Under the pieces are notes generated by a model, which was not told the origin of the DNA, made no database searches, and saw nothing but the letters and a program-made list of their open reading frames with translations. A stretch of 64,000 bases of DNA from Myroides odoratus (GTDB lineage Bacteria; Bacteroidota; Bacteroidia; Flavobacteriales; Flavobacteriaceae). The translations under genes and the position numbers were made by a program. Positions within the stretch are counted from its first letter, which is position 1. Each line of letters begins with the position of its first letter. This document shows positions 1 through 8,576 of the stretch, piece by piece. Location of the stretch: the NCBI RefSeq assembly GCF_001549985.1, contig NZ_LROZ01000003.1:186001-250000 (forward strand), written 5' to 3'.

Positions 1-674
1 CAGATTTGTATTTAGGGAGTTTTTGCTATGTAGGGAAAAATACAAAAATTGGAAACAACGTAAAAGTTTATCCAAATACTTTTATTGGAGATAATGTAGT
101 GATTGGTGATAATACCGTGCTGTTTGCAGGAGTGCGTATTTATTCAGAATCGATTATTGGATCAGGTTGTACGCTTCATGCGGGAACTATTGTAGGATCA
201 GATGGATTTGGTTTTGCACCAAATGGAGATGGAACTTACAGTAAAGTACCTCAAATTGGAAATGTTATCATTGAAGATAATGTTGAAATTGGGGCTGCTA
301 CAACAATTGATCGCGCAACATTGGGGTCAACCATTATCCGAAAAGGAGTGAAACTAGATAATCAAATTCAAATTGCACATAATGTTGAAATCGGTGAAAA
401 TACCGTTATTGCTTCACAAACAGGGGTAGCAGGATCAACAAAAATTGGCAAGAACTGTATGATTGGCGGACAAGTGGGAATTGTAGGACACTTAACAATT
501 GGAGACAATGTTAAGATTCAAGCACAATCAGGAGTAACAAAGAATTTAGAATCGAATATTGCTGTTCAAGGATCACCAGCTATAGGCCATACTGATTTCT
601 TGAAATCATATAGTCATTTTAGAAATCTACCGAAAATCGTAGATGACTTAGAAATGTTAAAGAACGAAAAATAG
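1..674 (+). CDS. lpxD: UDP-3-O-acylglucosamine N-acyltransferase, 5' end cut by the window edge
   Basis: Transfers a 3-hydroxyacyl chain from ACP to the 2-amino group of UDP-3-O-acyl-glucosamine, the third step of lipid A synthesis in the cytoplasm. The frame is open right to the window edge (the codon before the first TTG is GAT), so the true start and the uridine-binding N-terminal domain lie outside; about 222 residues are visible. They are made almost wholly of isoleucine-rich hexapeptide repeats of a left-handed beta helix, with the catalytic-type segment QIAHNVEIG and the following SQTGVAGS of LpxD, then a short helical tail. The gene sits 30 bases ahead of lpxC-fabZ in an apparent lipid A operon. 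A second LpxD-like gene lies at 3519-4463; this copy, next to lpxC, is the better candidate for the canonical enzyme. Confidence 0.93.
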   Translation, partial: DLYLGSFCYVGKNTKIGNNVKVYPNTFIGDNVVIGDNTVLFAGVRIYSESIIGSGCTLHAGTIVGSDGFGFAPNGDGTYSKVPQIGNVIIEDNVEIGAATTIDRATLGSTIIRKGVKLDNQIQIAHNVEIGENTVIASQTGVAGSTKIGKNCMIGGQVGIVGHLTIGDNVKIQAQSGVTKNLESNIAVQGSPAIGHTDFLKSYSHFRNLPKIVDDLEMLKNEK

Positions 675-704
675 TAATCTATCGAAATACAAAAAGATTT
701 TATT

Positions 705-2096
705 ATGGTTAAGCAAAAAACCATCCAAAGTGAAGTTACCTTAGAAGGAGTTGGATTACACACAGGACAAAATGTTATCATGACATTAAAACCTGCGCCA
801 ATTAATAATGGGTTTACTTTTGTCAGAGTGGATTTAGAAGGGCATCCAATTATTGAAGCAGATGCAAATTATGTTGTTAATACACAACGCGGGACAAACT
901 TAGAAAAAAAAGGAGTTCGTGTTCAAACTACAGAACACGTATTAGCTGCTTTCGTAGGGTGCGATCTTGATAACGTGATTGTTGAGTTGAATGCATCTGA
1001 ACCACCTATCATGGATGGATCATCCAAGTATTTTGTTGAAGCCGTTGAAAAAGCGGGTGTTGTAGAACAAGACGCAGAAAGAGAAGAGTACATCGTAAAA
1101 GAAGTAATCTCTTATGTGGATGAAGCAACAGGTAGTGAAATCATTGTAATGCCAGCGGATAGTTACCAAGTAACAACGATGGTTGATTTCGGTACAAAAG
1201 TTTTAGGTACACAGAATGCAACTTTAAAAGATATGAATGATTTTAAGGTGGAAATTTCTGAAGCACGTACATTCAGCTTTTTACATGAATTAGAAGCTTT
1301 GTTAGCAAATGGATTGATTAAAGGAGGCGATTTAAATAATGCTATCGTCTATGTGGATAAAGAGATTTCTCCAGAAACGATGGGGCATTTGAAAAAAGCT
1401 TTTGGTAAAGAGGAAATCAGTGTAAAACCAAATGGGGTTTTAGATAATCTGACTTTGCATTATCCAAATGAGGCAGCAAGACATAAATTATTGGATGTTA
1501 TTGGAGATTTGGCTTTAATTGGTACTCGTATTCGAGGAAAAGTTATTGCAAATAAACCAGGACACGCTATCAATACAGGTTTCGCTAAGAAAATGTCGAA
1601 AATTATCCGCAATGAGAAGCGCAACCAAGTACCTACTTATGATTTACATCAAGAACCTTTGATGGATATCGTTAAGATTATGGAATTTTTGCCACATAGA
1701 CCTCCGTTCTTGTTGGTAGATAAAATTTTAGAGATGTCTGAAAATCATGTAGTTGGATTGAAAAATGTAACAATGAATGAATCTTTTTTCATTGGACACT
1801 TTCCCGGAGCTCCAGTTATGCCAGGTGTATTAATTTGCGAGGCAATGGCTCAATCAGGAGGAATTTTAATCTTAAGTACTGTTCCAGATCCACAAAATTA
1901 TTTAACGTATTTCATGAAAATGGATAATGTGAAATTTAAAAACAAAGTTGTCCCAGGGGATACTTTAATTTTTAAATTAGAATTAATTACGCCTATTCGC
2001 CGTGGAATATGTCATATGCAAGGTTATGCCTACGCTAATGGAAAATTAGTAGCAGAGGCTGAGCTAATGGCTCAAATATCAAAAGTTAAAAATTAA
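705..2096 (+). CDS. lpxC-fabZ: Bifunctional UDP-3-O-acyl-GlcNAc deacetylase / 3-hydroxyacyl-ACP dehydratase
   Basis: A natural fusion joining the committed deacetylation step of lipid A synthesis (LpxC, zinc-dependent) to the FabZ dehydratase of type II fatty acid synthesis; both draw on the 3-hydroxyacyl-ACP pool. Residues about 1-300 are LpxC, with zinc ligands visible as His78 (TTEHVLAAF), His260 and Asp264 (HKLLDVIGD). Residues about 315-463 are FabZ, with the MEFLPHRPPFLLVD entry motif, catalytic His365 in GHFPG and Glu379 in ICEAMAQ. The fusion is known and typical of Bacteroidota and gives an expected length of about 460 residues. The ATG is preceded by an AT-rich gap with no clear Shine-Dalgarno site. 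lpxA follows after 11 bases, so the genes are surely cotranscribed. Confidence 0.97.
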   Translation: MVKQKTIQSEVTLEGVGLHTGQNVIMTLKPAPINNGFTFVRVDLEGHPIIEADANYVVNTQRGTNLEKKGVRVQTTEHVLAAFVGCDLDNVIVELNASEPPIMDGSSKYFVEAVEKAGVVEQDAEREEYIVKEVISYVDEATGSEIIVMPADSYQVTTMVDFGTKVLGTQNATLKDMNDFKVEISEARTFSFLHELEALLANGLIKGGDLNNAIVYVDKEISPETMGHLKKAFGKEEISVKPNGVLDNLTLHYPNEAARHKLLDVIGDLALIGTRIRGKVIANKPGHAINTGFAKKMSKIIRNEKRNQVPTYDLHQEPLMDIVKIMEFLPHRPPFLLVDKILEMSENHVVGLKNVTMNESFFIGHFPGAPVMPGVLICEAMAQSGGILILSTVPDPQNYLTYFMKMDNVKFKNKVVPGDTLIFKLELITPIRRGICHMQGYAYANGKLVAEAELMAQISKVKN

Positions 2097-2107
2097 ATAT
2101 AAATAGT

Positions 2108-2893
2108 ATGAATCAGCCTTTAGCATATGTTCATCCAGGAGCAAAAATAGCTAGAAATGTCGTAATAGAACCATTTACTACGATTCATAATAATGTGGAA
2201 ATTGGCGAGGGAACTTGGATTGGTTCGAATGTAACCATCATGGAAGGCGCTCGTATTGGAAGAAATTGTAAAATTTTTCCTGGTGCTGTAATCTCTGCTG
2301 AACCACAAGATTTAAAATTTGAAGGTGAAGTAACTACTGTTGAAATTGGAGATAACACAACCATTCGTGAGTGTGTTACCATTAACAGAGGAACAAAAGA
2401 TAGATATAAAACAGTAATTGGTCAAAATTGCTTGATTCAAGCGTATAGCCATATTGCACATGACTGTATTGTTGGAGATAATTGTATTTTCTCTAACTCA
2501 AGTACTTTAGCTGGACACGTGACAGTTGGAGACTTTGTAGTGTTAGCAGGATTAGTTGCTGTGCACCAATTCTGTACAATTGGATCACATTCTTTTGTAA
2601 CTGGTGGTACTTTAGTTCGTAAAGATGTACCTCCTTATATTAAAGCAGCTAGAGAACCAATCTCTTATGCCGGAATCAACTCTGTTGGTTTACGTAGAAG
2701 AGGGTATGAGCCCGAAAAAATTAGAGAGATTCAAGAAATCTATAGAATTTTATTTCAAAAGAACTATAACACAAGTCAAGCACTAGAGATTATAGAAACT
2801 GAAATGGAAGCAACTCCAGAACGAGATGAAATCCTTATGTTTGTTCGCAATAGTTCAAGAGGAATTATGCGTGGATATTCAGGAATGTATTAA
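2108..2893 (+). CDS. lpxA: Acyl-ACP--UDP-N-acetylglucosamine O-acyltransferase
   Basis: First enzyme of lipid A synthesis: moves a 3-hydroxyacyl group from ACP to the 3-OH of UDP-GlcNAc. The 261 residues match the family's normal length. Residues about 1-185 are hexapeptide repeats forming a left-handed beta helix; the segment YSHIAHDC carries the catalytic-type histidine (His118) and is followed by NSSTLAGHVTVGD. The C-terminal portion (about 190-261) is the helical domain with the typical GLRRRGYEPEKIREI run. It lies between lpxC-fabZ and efp with gaps of 11 and 22 bases, so it belongs to the same transcription unit. Placement of efp behind lpxA is a common flavobacterial arrangement. Confidence 0.97.
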   Translation: MNQPLAYVHPGAKIARNVVIEPFTTIHNNVEIGEGTWIGSNVTIMEGARIGRNCKIFPGAVISAEPQDLKFEGEVTTVEIGDNTTIRECVTINRGTKDRYKTVIGQNCLIQAYSHIAHDCIVGDNCIFSNSSTLAGHVTVGDFVVLAGLVAVHQFCTIGSHSFVTGGTLVRKDVPPYIKAAREPISYAGINSVGLRRRGYEPEKIREIQEIYRILFQKNYNTSQALEIIETEMEATPERDEILMFVRNSSRGIMRGYSGMY

Positions 2894-2915
2894 TAATAAA
2901 ATAAAGACTTAAAAA

Positions 2916-3482
2916 ATGGCAACAACTTCAGATATTAGAAATGGTTTGTGTATTCGTCATAATAACGATATTTACAAAATCACAGAATTTTTACACGTGA
3001 AACCAGGAAAAGGACCTGCATTTGTTAGAACAAAAATGAAGAGTTTGACAAATGGAAAAGTATTAGAAAATACATTTTCTGCGGGTCATAAAATTGAGAC
3101 AGTACGTGTTGAAACACATAAATTCCAATACTTATACCCAGAAGGAGATCAGTTTCACTTCATGAACGTAGAGTCGTATGAGCAAATTACTTTGTTAAAA
3201 GACATCTTAGATGCTCCAGAGCTATTGAAAGAAGGAGAAATGGTAATGGTTCAAATTAATACTGAAACAGATTTACCTCTTGCTGTGGATATGCCAGCTT
3301 CTGTAATTTTAGAAGTAACATACGCTGAGCCAGGAGTAAAAGGAAATACTGCAACGAATGCTACTAAACCAGCTACAGTTGAAACAGGAGCTTCTGTAAA
3401 CGTACCTTTATTTATCAACGAAGGAGATAAAATTAAAATCGATACAGCTACAGGTTCTTATATCGAGCGTATCAAAGAATAG
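2916..3482 (+). CDS. efp: Elongation factor P
   Basis: Ribosome-binding factor that enters the E site and speeds peptide bond formation at polyproline stretches. The 188 residues cover the usual three beta-barrel domains (KOW-like about 1-65, OB about 66-130, C-terminal OB about 131-188, ending in the GSYIERIKE typical of the family). The tip of the domain I loop reads K-P-G-K-G-P, putting the functional lysine at residue 32 between two glycines and two prolines. No modification enzyme (EpmA, YmfI-type or EarP) is encoded nearby. The stop codon is the first unit of an unusual 11-base direct repeat (3480-3512). It is downstream of lpxA and upstream of a second LpxD-like gene, evidently in the same operon. 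Confidence 0.97.
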   Translation: MATTSDIRNGLCIRHNNDIYKITEFLHVKPGKGPAFVRTKMKSLTNGKVLENTFSAGHKIETVRVETHKFQYLYPEGDQFHFMNVESYEQITLLKDILDAPELLKEGEMVMVQINTETDLPLAVDMPASVILEVTYAEPGVKGNTATNATKPATVETGASVNVPLFINEGDKIKIDTATGSYIERIKE

Positions 3483-3512
3483 TCTAAAAATAGTCTAAAA
3501 ATAGTCTAAGAA
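3480..3512 (+). repeat. Three tandem 11-base repeats giving stops in three frames
   Basis: The unit TAGTCTAAAAA occurs at 3480, 3491 and 3502 (last copy ends AGAA). The first TAG is the efp stop codon. As 11 is not divisible by three, the three TAGs fall in three different reading frames. Confidence 0.9.
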
Positions 3513-3518
3513 GAGAAG

Positions 3519-4463
3519 ATGCGTTTTTCAAAAGTTCAAGATTTACAAACTATAGCCGAAATTATCGGTTGTAAATTCGTCGGATCAGCTGATTTTCCGG
3601 TGTACGGGATGAATGAAATTCACGTAGTACAAGAAGGAGAAATAGTATTTGTGGATCACCCCAAATACTATGATAAAGCTTTAAATTCCAATGCTACCAT
3701 TGTCCTAATTAACAAGGATGTGGAATGTCCAGAAGGCAAAGCTTTATTGATTTCTGATGATCCATTTAGAGATTTTAATAAGTTGTCAACTTATTTTAAT
3801 CCATTCAAACCTGCTACACAATTGCAAGCAAAAGATGCAGTGATTGGAGAGGGAACAGTAATTCAACCAGGAACTTTTGTTGGAAACAATGTGGTGATTG
3901 GAAAGAACTGCTTGATTCATCCGAATGTTGTCATCTACGATGGTACAGTAATTGGGGATAACGTAGTTATTCACGCTGGTACTATCTTAGGAGCAGATGC
4001 ATTCTATTATAAAAAGAGACCTGAAGGATTTGATCCTTTAATTTCTTGTGGTAGAGTCGTGATTGAAGATAATGTTGGTATCGGAGCAGCTTGTACAATC
4101 GACCGCGGGGTAACAGGAGATACTACAATCAAAGAAGGGGCTAAAATTGACAATCAAGTACATATTGGACACGACACGGTTATTGGTGTACGCTGTTTAA
4201 TTGCAGCCCAAACGGGAATTGCAGGATGTGTAGTGATTGAAGATGAAGTAACGCTTTGGGGACAAGTAGGTACGACAAGTGGAATTACCATTGGTACAAA
4301 GGCTGTTGTTTTAGCACAATCAGGTGTTTCAAAGAGCTTAGAAGGAGGAAAAGTCTATTTTGGTTATCCTGCTGAAGAGTCAAGAGAAAAGCTAAAACAA
4401 ATGGCAAATATGAAAAAAATACCTTCTATTTTAGAAGATCTAAAGAGATTAGAGCGTAACTAG
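3519..4463 (+). CDS. Second LpxD-type UDP-3-O-acylglucosamine N-acyltransferase
   Basis: A full-length LpxD-family protein of 314 residues: an N-terminal uridine-binding-like domain (about 1-100, with VYGMNEIHVVQEGEIVFVDHPKYY), hexapeptide repeats (about 100-290) and a short helical tail ending KKIPSILEDLKRLER. The segment holding the catalytic-type histidine is HIGHDTVIG (His218), followed by AAQTGIAG. Compared with the lpxD at the left edge (QIAHNVEIG), the core is similar but clearly diverged, so it is a paralogue and not a recent duplicate. Its own acyl chain or sugar substrate may differ. It follows efp by 36 bases; flavobacteria commonly have this gene here. I leave the symbol blank because canonical LpxD is more likely the copy beside lpxC. 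Confidence 0.88.
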   Translation: MRFSKVQDLQTIAEIIGCKFVGSADFPVYGMNEIHVVQEGEIVFVDHPKYYDKALNSNATIVLINKDVECPEGKALLISDDPFRDFNKLSTYFNPFKPATQLQAKDAVIGEGTVIQPGTFVGNNVVIGKNCLIHPNVVIYDGTVIGDNVVIHAGTILGADAFYYKKRPEGFDPLISCGRVVIEDNVGIGAACTIDRGVTGDTTIKEGAKIDNQVHIGHDTVIGVRCLIAAQTGIAGCVVIEDEVTLWGQVGTTSGITIGTKAVVLAQSGVSKSLEGGKVYFGYPAEESREKLKQMANMKKIPSILEDLKRLERN

Positions 4464-4558
4464 ACGTAGAGGAAAAGAATAGAGAATTAATCGATAATTG
4501 TTAAGGCTTATTTAACGAAGATTGCATCTAAAAAGTTTTAAAGCTGATTAGAATTGTT

Positions 4559-4566
4559 TATTTTTG
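4559..4566 (+). promoter_or_regulatory. -7 element upstream of sucD
   Basis: TATTTTTG fits the Bacteroidota -7 consensus TAnnTTTG. The place expected for the -33 element, 20 bases upstream, holds only TTTT, so it is a partial match. It sits 37 bases before the sucD ATG in a 140-base gap, marking sucD as its own transcript. Confidence 0.5.
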
Positions 4567-4603
4567 TAGGAAGTAAGTTTTAAAAATAAATAAAAACAAG
4601 ATC

Positions 4604-5476
4604 ATGAGTGTTTTAGTAAATAAAGATTCAAAAATAATCGTTCAAGGATTTACTGGAAGCGAAGGTACTTTTCATGCTTCTCAGATGATTGAATACGGAA
4701 CAAACGTTGTAGGTGGTGTAACTCCAGGAAAAGGTGGAACAAGCCATTTAGATCGTCCAGTATTCAATACAGTATCAGATGCTGTTGAAAAAGTAGGTGC
4801 AGATACATCTATCATTTTTGTACCGCCTGCATTCGCTGCAGACGCTATTATGGAAGCTGCAGACGCTGGTATCAAAGTAATTATTTGTATTACTGAAGGT
4901 ATTCCAGTGGCGGATATGATTAAAGCTTATGACTACATACAAACAAGAGACTGTAGATTAGTAGGACCAAACTGTCCAGGAGTTATCACTCCAGGTGAAG
5001 CTAAAGTTGGTATTATGCCAGGTTTCGTATTCAAAAAAGGAACTGTAGGAATCGTTTCTAAATCAGGTACTTTAACTTACGAAGCAGCTGACCAAGTAGT
5101 AAAAGAAGGTTTAGGTATTACAACAGCAATCGGAATTGGTGGAGATCCAATCATTGGAACTACTACAAAAGAAGCTGTACAATTATTAATGGCTGACCCT
5201 GAAACAGAAGCAATCATTATGATTGGTGAAATTGGAGGACAGTTAGAAGCTGATGCTGCAAGATGGATTAAAGAAAACGGAAATAAAAAACCAGTTATCG
5301 GATTCATCGCTGGAGAAACTGCACCAAAAGGAAGAACAATGGGACACGCTGGTGCTATTGTAGGTGGGGCAGATGATACAGCTGCAGCTAAGAAAAGAAT
5401 CATGAGTGAGTGCGGAATTCACGTTGTTGATTCTCCTGCTGAAATCGGGAAAAAAGTAAAAGAAGTTTTAGGATAA
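4604..5476 (+). CDS. sucD: Succinate--CoA ligase, alpha subunit
   Basis: TCA-cycle enzyme subunit that with SucC interconverts succinyl-CoA and succinate with synthesis of ATP or GTP. The 290 residues match the family length. The N-terminal CoA-binding Rossmann domain (about 1-125) includes [10 protein letters not shown] and GGVTPGKGG; the phosphohistidine is His248 in GHAGAIVGG, preceded by [10 protein letters not shown]. No sucC is next to it, which is usual in flavobacteria. It has its own upstream promoter-like element and a strong terminator right after the stop, so it is probably monocistronic. Confidence 0.97.
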   Translation: MSVLVNKDSKIIVQGFTGSEGTFHASQMIEYGTNVVGGVTPGKGGTSHLDRPVFNTVSDAVEKVGADTSIIFVPPAFAADAIMEAADAGIKVIICITEGIPVADMIKAYDYIQTRDCRLVGPNCPGVITPGEAKVGIMPGFVFKKGTVGIVSKSGTLTYEAADQVVKEGLGITTAIGIGGDPIIGTTTKEAVQLLMADPETEAIIMIGEIGGQLEADAARWIKENGNKKPVIGFIAGETAPKGRTMGHAGAIVGGADDTAAAKKRIMSECGIHVVDSPAEIGKKVKEVLG

Positions 5477-5492
5477 TCCTAGATTCAAATAT

Positions 5493-5527
5493 AAAAAAAG
5501 CCACATCTTTTGATGTGGCTTTTTTTA
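5493..5527 (+). terminator. Intrinsic terminator after sucD
   Basis: Nine-base stem AGCCACATC / GATGTGGCT around a TTTT loop, followed by a run of T. An A run precedes the stem, so it may also work on the other strand. Confidence 0.9.
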
Positions 5528-5543
5528 TTGGAGAGAGGAGAAT

Positions 5544-5590
5544 AGAAATGGGTGATGATTAAATGATCAAGATAGTTATTTCCCATTTCT
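5544..5590. repeat. Nine-base inverted repeat between convergent terminators
   Basis: AGAAATGGG at 5544-5552 is matched by CCCATTTCT at 5582-5590. It sits between the sucD and pheT terminators. No T run follows, so it is not itself an obvious terminator; its role is unknown. Confidence 0.5.
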
Positions 5591-5600
5591 CATTACCAAT

Positions 5601-5629
5601 AAAAAAGCGGTCATATGACCGCTTTTTTA
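5601..5629 (-). terminator. Intrinsic terminator of pheT
   Basis: A perfect loopless palindrome, AGCGGTCAT / ATGACCGCT, flanked by an A run on the left and a T run on the right. It directly abuts the pheT stop codon and ends minus-strand transcription; it can also stop read-through from sucD. Confidence 0.88.
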
Positions 5630-8065
5630 TTATCTCAATTGAGCTCCTATATTATTTTCTAATTGGTATTGGATTTTACCCATAATCTTCTCAATCTGGC
5701 TTTCAGTAAGTGTTTTAGTACTGTCTTCCATTAAGATTGAAATCGCATAGGATTTCTTCCCGTCTTCAATCTTATCGCCTTGGTAAACGTCAAATAAAGT
5801 AACATCTTTAATGATGGCTTTATCTATTTGTTTAACGATAGTGAAGATTTCATCGAAGGTTACTTTTTCATCCAATAGTAAAGCGTAATCTCTTTTTACT
5901 GTTGGGAATTTATTCAATTCTGTAAATTTGATTTTGCTGCTTACTAATTTTAAGATTGCATCCCATTTGAAATCTGCGTAACTAACCTCTTGTTTGATGT
6001 CAAATTGCTTTGTTATAGCTTTTTTAAGGACTCCAAAATCAACAATAGCCTCTTTACCTACAAAATAAGTAATTCCTTCTGAAAACACGTCGTTTTCTGT
6101 TGGCTGTGTAGTGAACTTCGTTAAGCCTAATCGATCTAAAATATTCAAGATATACCCTTTGAATTCAAAGAAGTCACTTGGTTTTTGTTGAGAGTTCCAC
6201 GAAGCAGGTGTACTGTTACCTGTTACAAACAAAGCAAAGTGTTTATTTTCCTCGAAGTTGTTCAACATCTTGTGGTATGTTTTACCGAATTCAAATAAAC
6301 GTAAATCGCTGTTTTTTCTATTGATATTGTAAGAAATAGATTCTAAACCACCAAATAGTAACGATTGTCTCATCACTGATAAATCTGCACTTAATGGGTT
6401 TACGATATCTACTTGATAACTTTTATTGATGCTTTCTGTTAGATTGTTATATTCAGGCGTAGTCAATGAATTGTTCATGATTTCGTGGAATCCTTGAGCA
6501 ACTAATTGATTTGCAATGATATTTTGAACGCGGTGGTCTTCTGTTCTTGAACTATTCGAGATTGTCGCATTTAGTTTTGAAGAGAAGCTAATGTTGTTGT
6601 ATCCATACACACGTAAAATTTCCTCAATAACGTCAATTTCTCTTGTTACATCTGCTCGATAAGCAGGTACTGTAATTCCCAATCCAACATCCGACATGCT
6701 GTGAACTTTGATATCGAGAGAAACTAAAATCGTTTTGATTGTTTCTTTAGAGATATCTTCTCCTAAGATGCGGTTAATGTTGTTGAAATTCAAGAATACC
6801 GAATGGTCTTCTACTTTTTTCGGGTATAAGTCAACGATGTCTGATGTAATTTCACCACCAGCTACACTTTGAATTAATAGCGCTGCATGTTTTAATGCGT
6901 ATTCTGTAATAGACGGGTCAATTCCTCTTTCAAAACGGAAAGATGAATCAGTATTTAAACTATGTCTTTTTGCTGTTTTTCTAACGCTAACTGGGTTGAA
7001 GTATGCACTTTCTAAGAAAATCGTGGTTGTATTTTCTGAAACGGCCGATTTTAATCCACCAAATACACCAGCGATACACATTGGTCCATTTTCGTCACAG
7101 ATCATCAAGTCATCTTGATGTAATATGCGTTCAACACCATCCAAAGTAACGAATTTCGTTCCTTCAGCTACTGTTTTTACAATAACCTTACTTCCTTTAA
7201 TTTTAGCTGCGTCAAAAGCATGTAGGGGTTGTCCTAAATCGTGTAATACGTAGTTTGTGACGTCTACAATGTTGTTTTTAGGTGTAACACCAATGGCTTT
7301 TAAGCGATTTTGCAACCATTCTGGAGAAGGTTTTACTTCAATTCCTGAAATGGTCACCCCACAATAGCGAGGTGCTTTTTTGTAATCCTCAACGATTACA
7401 TCCATCTTAAGTGTTCTTCTCTCTACTTTGAATTTACTTACAGCGGGTGTAATTAATTCTTTGTGTGGAGTTTCTATTTTTGGGTTTTGTAAAAGACCTG
7501 CACGCAAATCTCTCGCAACGCCCCAGTGGCTCATTGCATCAGAACGGTTTGGTGTAAGTCCGATTTCAAAAACTTGATCCGTTGTAATATTGAAGATTGT
7601 AGCAGCAGGAGTTCCTGGAGCAATAGACTCATCTAAAACTAAGATTCCACTTCCGTCTGTTCCAATGCCTAATTCAACAGCAGAACAAATCATTCCGAAG
7701 CTATCTTCTCCTCTAATTTTGCCTTTTTTAATTTGAAATGCATTTCCTTCAGCATCGTACAACTCTGTGCCAATGGTTGCAACTGGTACTTTTTGTCCAG
7801 CAGCTACGTTTGGAGCACCACAAACGATTTGTACAGGTTCCCCCGTTCCTAAATCAACTTTTGTAACATTTAGTTTATCTGCATTGGGGTGTTTACTGCA
7901 AGATAATACATGTCCTACAACAACTCCTCTTAAACCTCCTTTTAAGCTTTCATATTGAGTAATTCCCTCAACCTCAAGACCTAAATCCGTAAGAATTTCT
8001 GATGTTTCTTCTGGCGTGATGTCTAACTTAATGAATTGCTTTAACCAATTGTATGAAATATGCAT
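5630..8065 (-). CDS. pheT: Phenylalanine--tRNA ligase, beta subunit
   Basis: Beta subunit of the alpha2-beta2 synthetase that charges tRNA-Phe. At 811 residues it is full length. Order of domains: N-terminal MHISYNWLKQFI start, EMAP/OB-type tRNA-binding domain (about 40-150, with HPNADKLNVTKVD), B3/B4 editing domain (about 215-390), B5 domain (about 405-475), catalytic-like core (about 490-705) and a C-terminal ferredoxin-like anticodon-binding domain (about 715-811, KFPTVKRDYALLLDE). pheS is not beside it, as is usual in Bacteroidota where the two subunit genes are unlinked. A good minus-strand promoter lies just upstream (8088-8119) and a perfect palindromic terminator just downstream, so it is a single-gene unit. 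Confidence 0.97.
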   Translation of the reverse strand: MHISYNWLKQFIKLDITPEETSEILTDLGLEVEGITQYESLKGGLRGVVVGHVLSCSKHPNADKLNVTKVDLGTGEPVQIVCGAPNVAAGQKVPVATIGTELYDAEGNAFQIKKGKIRGEDSFGMICSAVELGIGTDGSGILVLDESIAPGTPAATIFNITTDQVFEIGLTPNRSDAMSHWGVARDLRAGLLQNPKIETPHKELITPAVSKFKVERRTLKMDVIVEDYKKAPRYCGVTISGIEVKPSPEWLQNRLKAIGVTPKNNIVDVTNYVLHDLGQPLHAFDAAKIKGSKVIVKTVAEGTKFVTLDGVERILHQDDLMICDENGPMCIAGVFGGLKSAVSENTTTIFLESAYFNPVSVRKTAKRHSLNTDSSFRFERGIDPSITEYALKHAALLIQSVAGGEITSDIVDLYPKKVEDHSVFLNFNNINRILGEDISKETIKTILVSLDIKVHSMSDVGLGITVPAYRADVTREIDVIEEILRVYGYNNISFSSKLNATISNSSRTEDHRVQNIIANQLVAQGFHEIMNNSLTTPEYNNLTESINKSYQVDIVNPLSADLSVMRQSLLFGGLESISYNINRKNSDLRLFEFGKTYHKMLNNFEENKHFALFVTGNSTPASWNSQQKPSDFFEFKGYILNILDRLGLTKFTTQPTENDVFSEGITYFVGKEAIVDFGVLKKAITKQFDIKQEVSYADFKWDAILKLVSSKIKFTELNKFPTVKRDYALLLDEKVTFDEIFTIVKQIDKAIIKDVTLFDVYQGDKIEDGKKSYAISILMEDSTKTLTESQIEKIMGKIQYQLENNIGAQLR

Positions 8066-8087
8066 TCGAAAATAATTTTATTGTAGG

Positions 8088-8119
8088 CAAATATACGGAT
8101 TGCCTTAGTTTAAGTGAAA
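8088..8119 (-). promoter_or_regulatory. Promoter of pheT
   Basis: On the minus strand, TTTC (8119-8116), 20 bases, then TATATTTG (8095-8088). This is one base off the Bacteroidota TTTG-N20-TAnnTTTG form, and lies about 23 bases before the pheT ATG. Confidence 0.65.
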
Positions 8120-8159
8120 TAATTTTGGTGTTAATATTTAAAATCTAAAGTTCATATTA

Positions 8160-8576
8160 TTATAAGAACTTTTTGCGGATTGACTCACTGGGAATCATAC
8201 ATTGATCTTTTTTTCCATACCATTTGTAGCGATTTTTTGCTATATAATCATAAAGTGAATCGGCTAATTTGGTGGGTAAAATGAGAAAAAATGTCAATAG
8301 CGTATACCAACCGCCAAGATATTTGGCAATCATCAGTGCAGCTTGTGACTTTACGTAATAAGCTTCTCCAGGTATATACAGGACGATACTGTCTGTTTGT
8401 GCGCGATCTACACCAATTTGCTGTAGAATTTGTTGTCCTAGTTCCGAATCTAACGAGGTAAATCGGAATTGATCTTGTCGATCTGCGGCAATCACCTTGT
8501 TGACTACATTGTCACATAGGTTGCATACGCCGTCAAAAAGAACAATTTTTTTGTTTTTTGGGAGTTCTTCTATCAT
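8160..8576 (-). CDS. DCC-family thiol-disulfide oxidoreductase-like protein (DUF393)
   Basis: A 138-residue protein of the DCC family, named for the D-x-x-C-x-x-C motif: here VLFDGVCNLCDN near residues 12-23, with the paired cysteines of a possible thioredoxin-like active site. The rest (KSQAALMIAKYLGGWY and a hydrophobic stretch TLLTFFLILP) is typical. Substrate and pathway are unknown. It overlaps the stop of mutS2 by four bases (ATGA), so it is translated after mutS2 from one transcript; the functional link, if any, is unclear. Confidence 0.85.
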   Translation of the reverse strand: MIEELPKNKKIVLFDGVCNLCDNVVNKVIAADRQDQFRFTSLDSELGQQILQQIGVDRAQTDSIVLYIPGEAYYVKSQAALMIAKYLGGWYTLLTFFLILPTKLADSLYDYIAKNRYKWYGKKDQCMIPSESIRKKFL

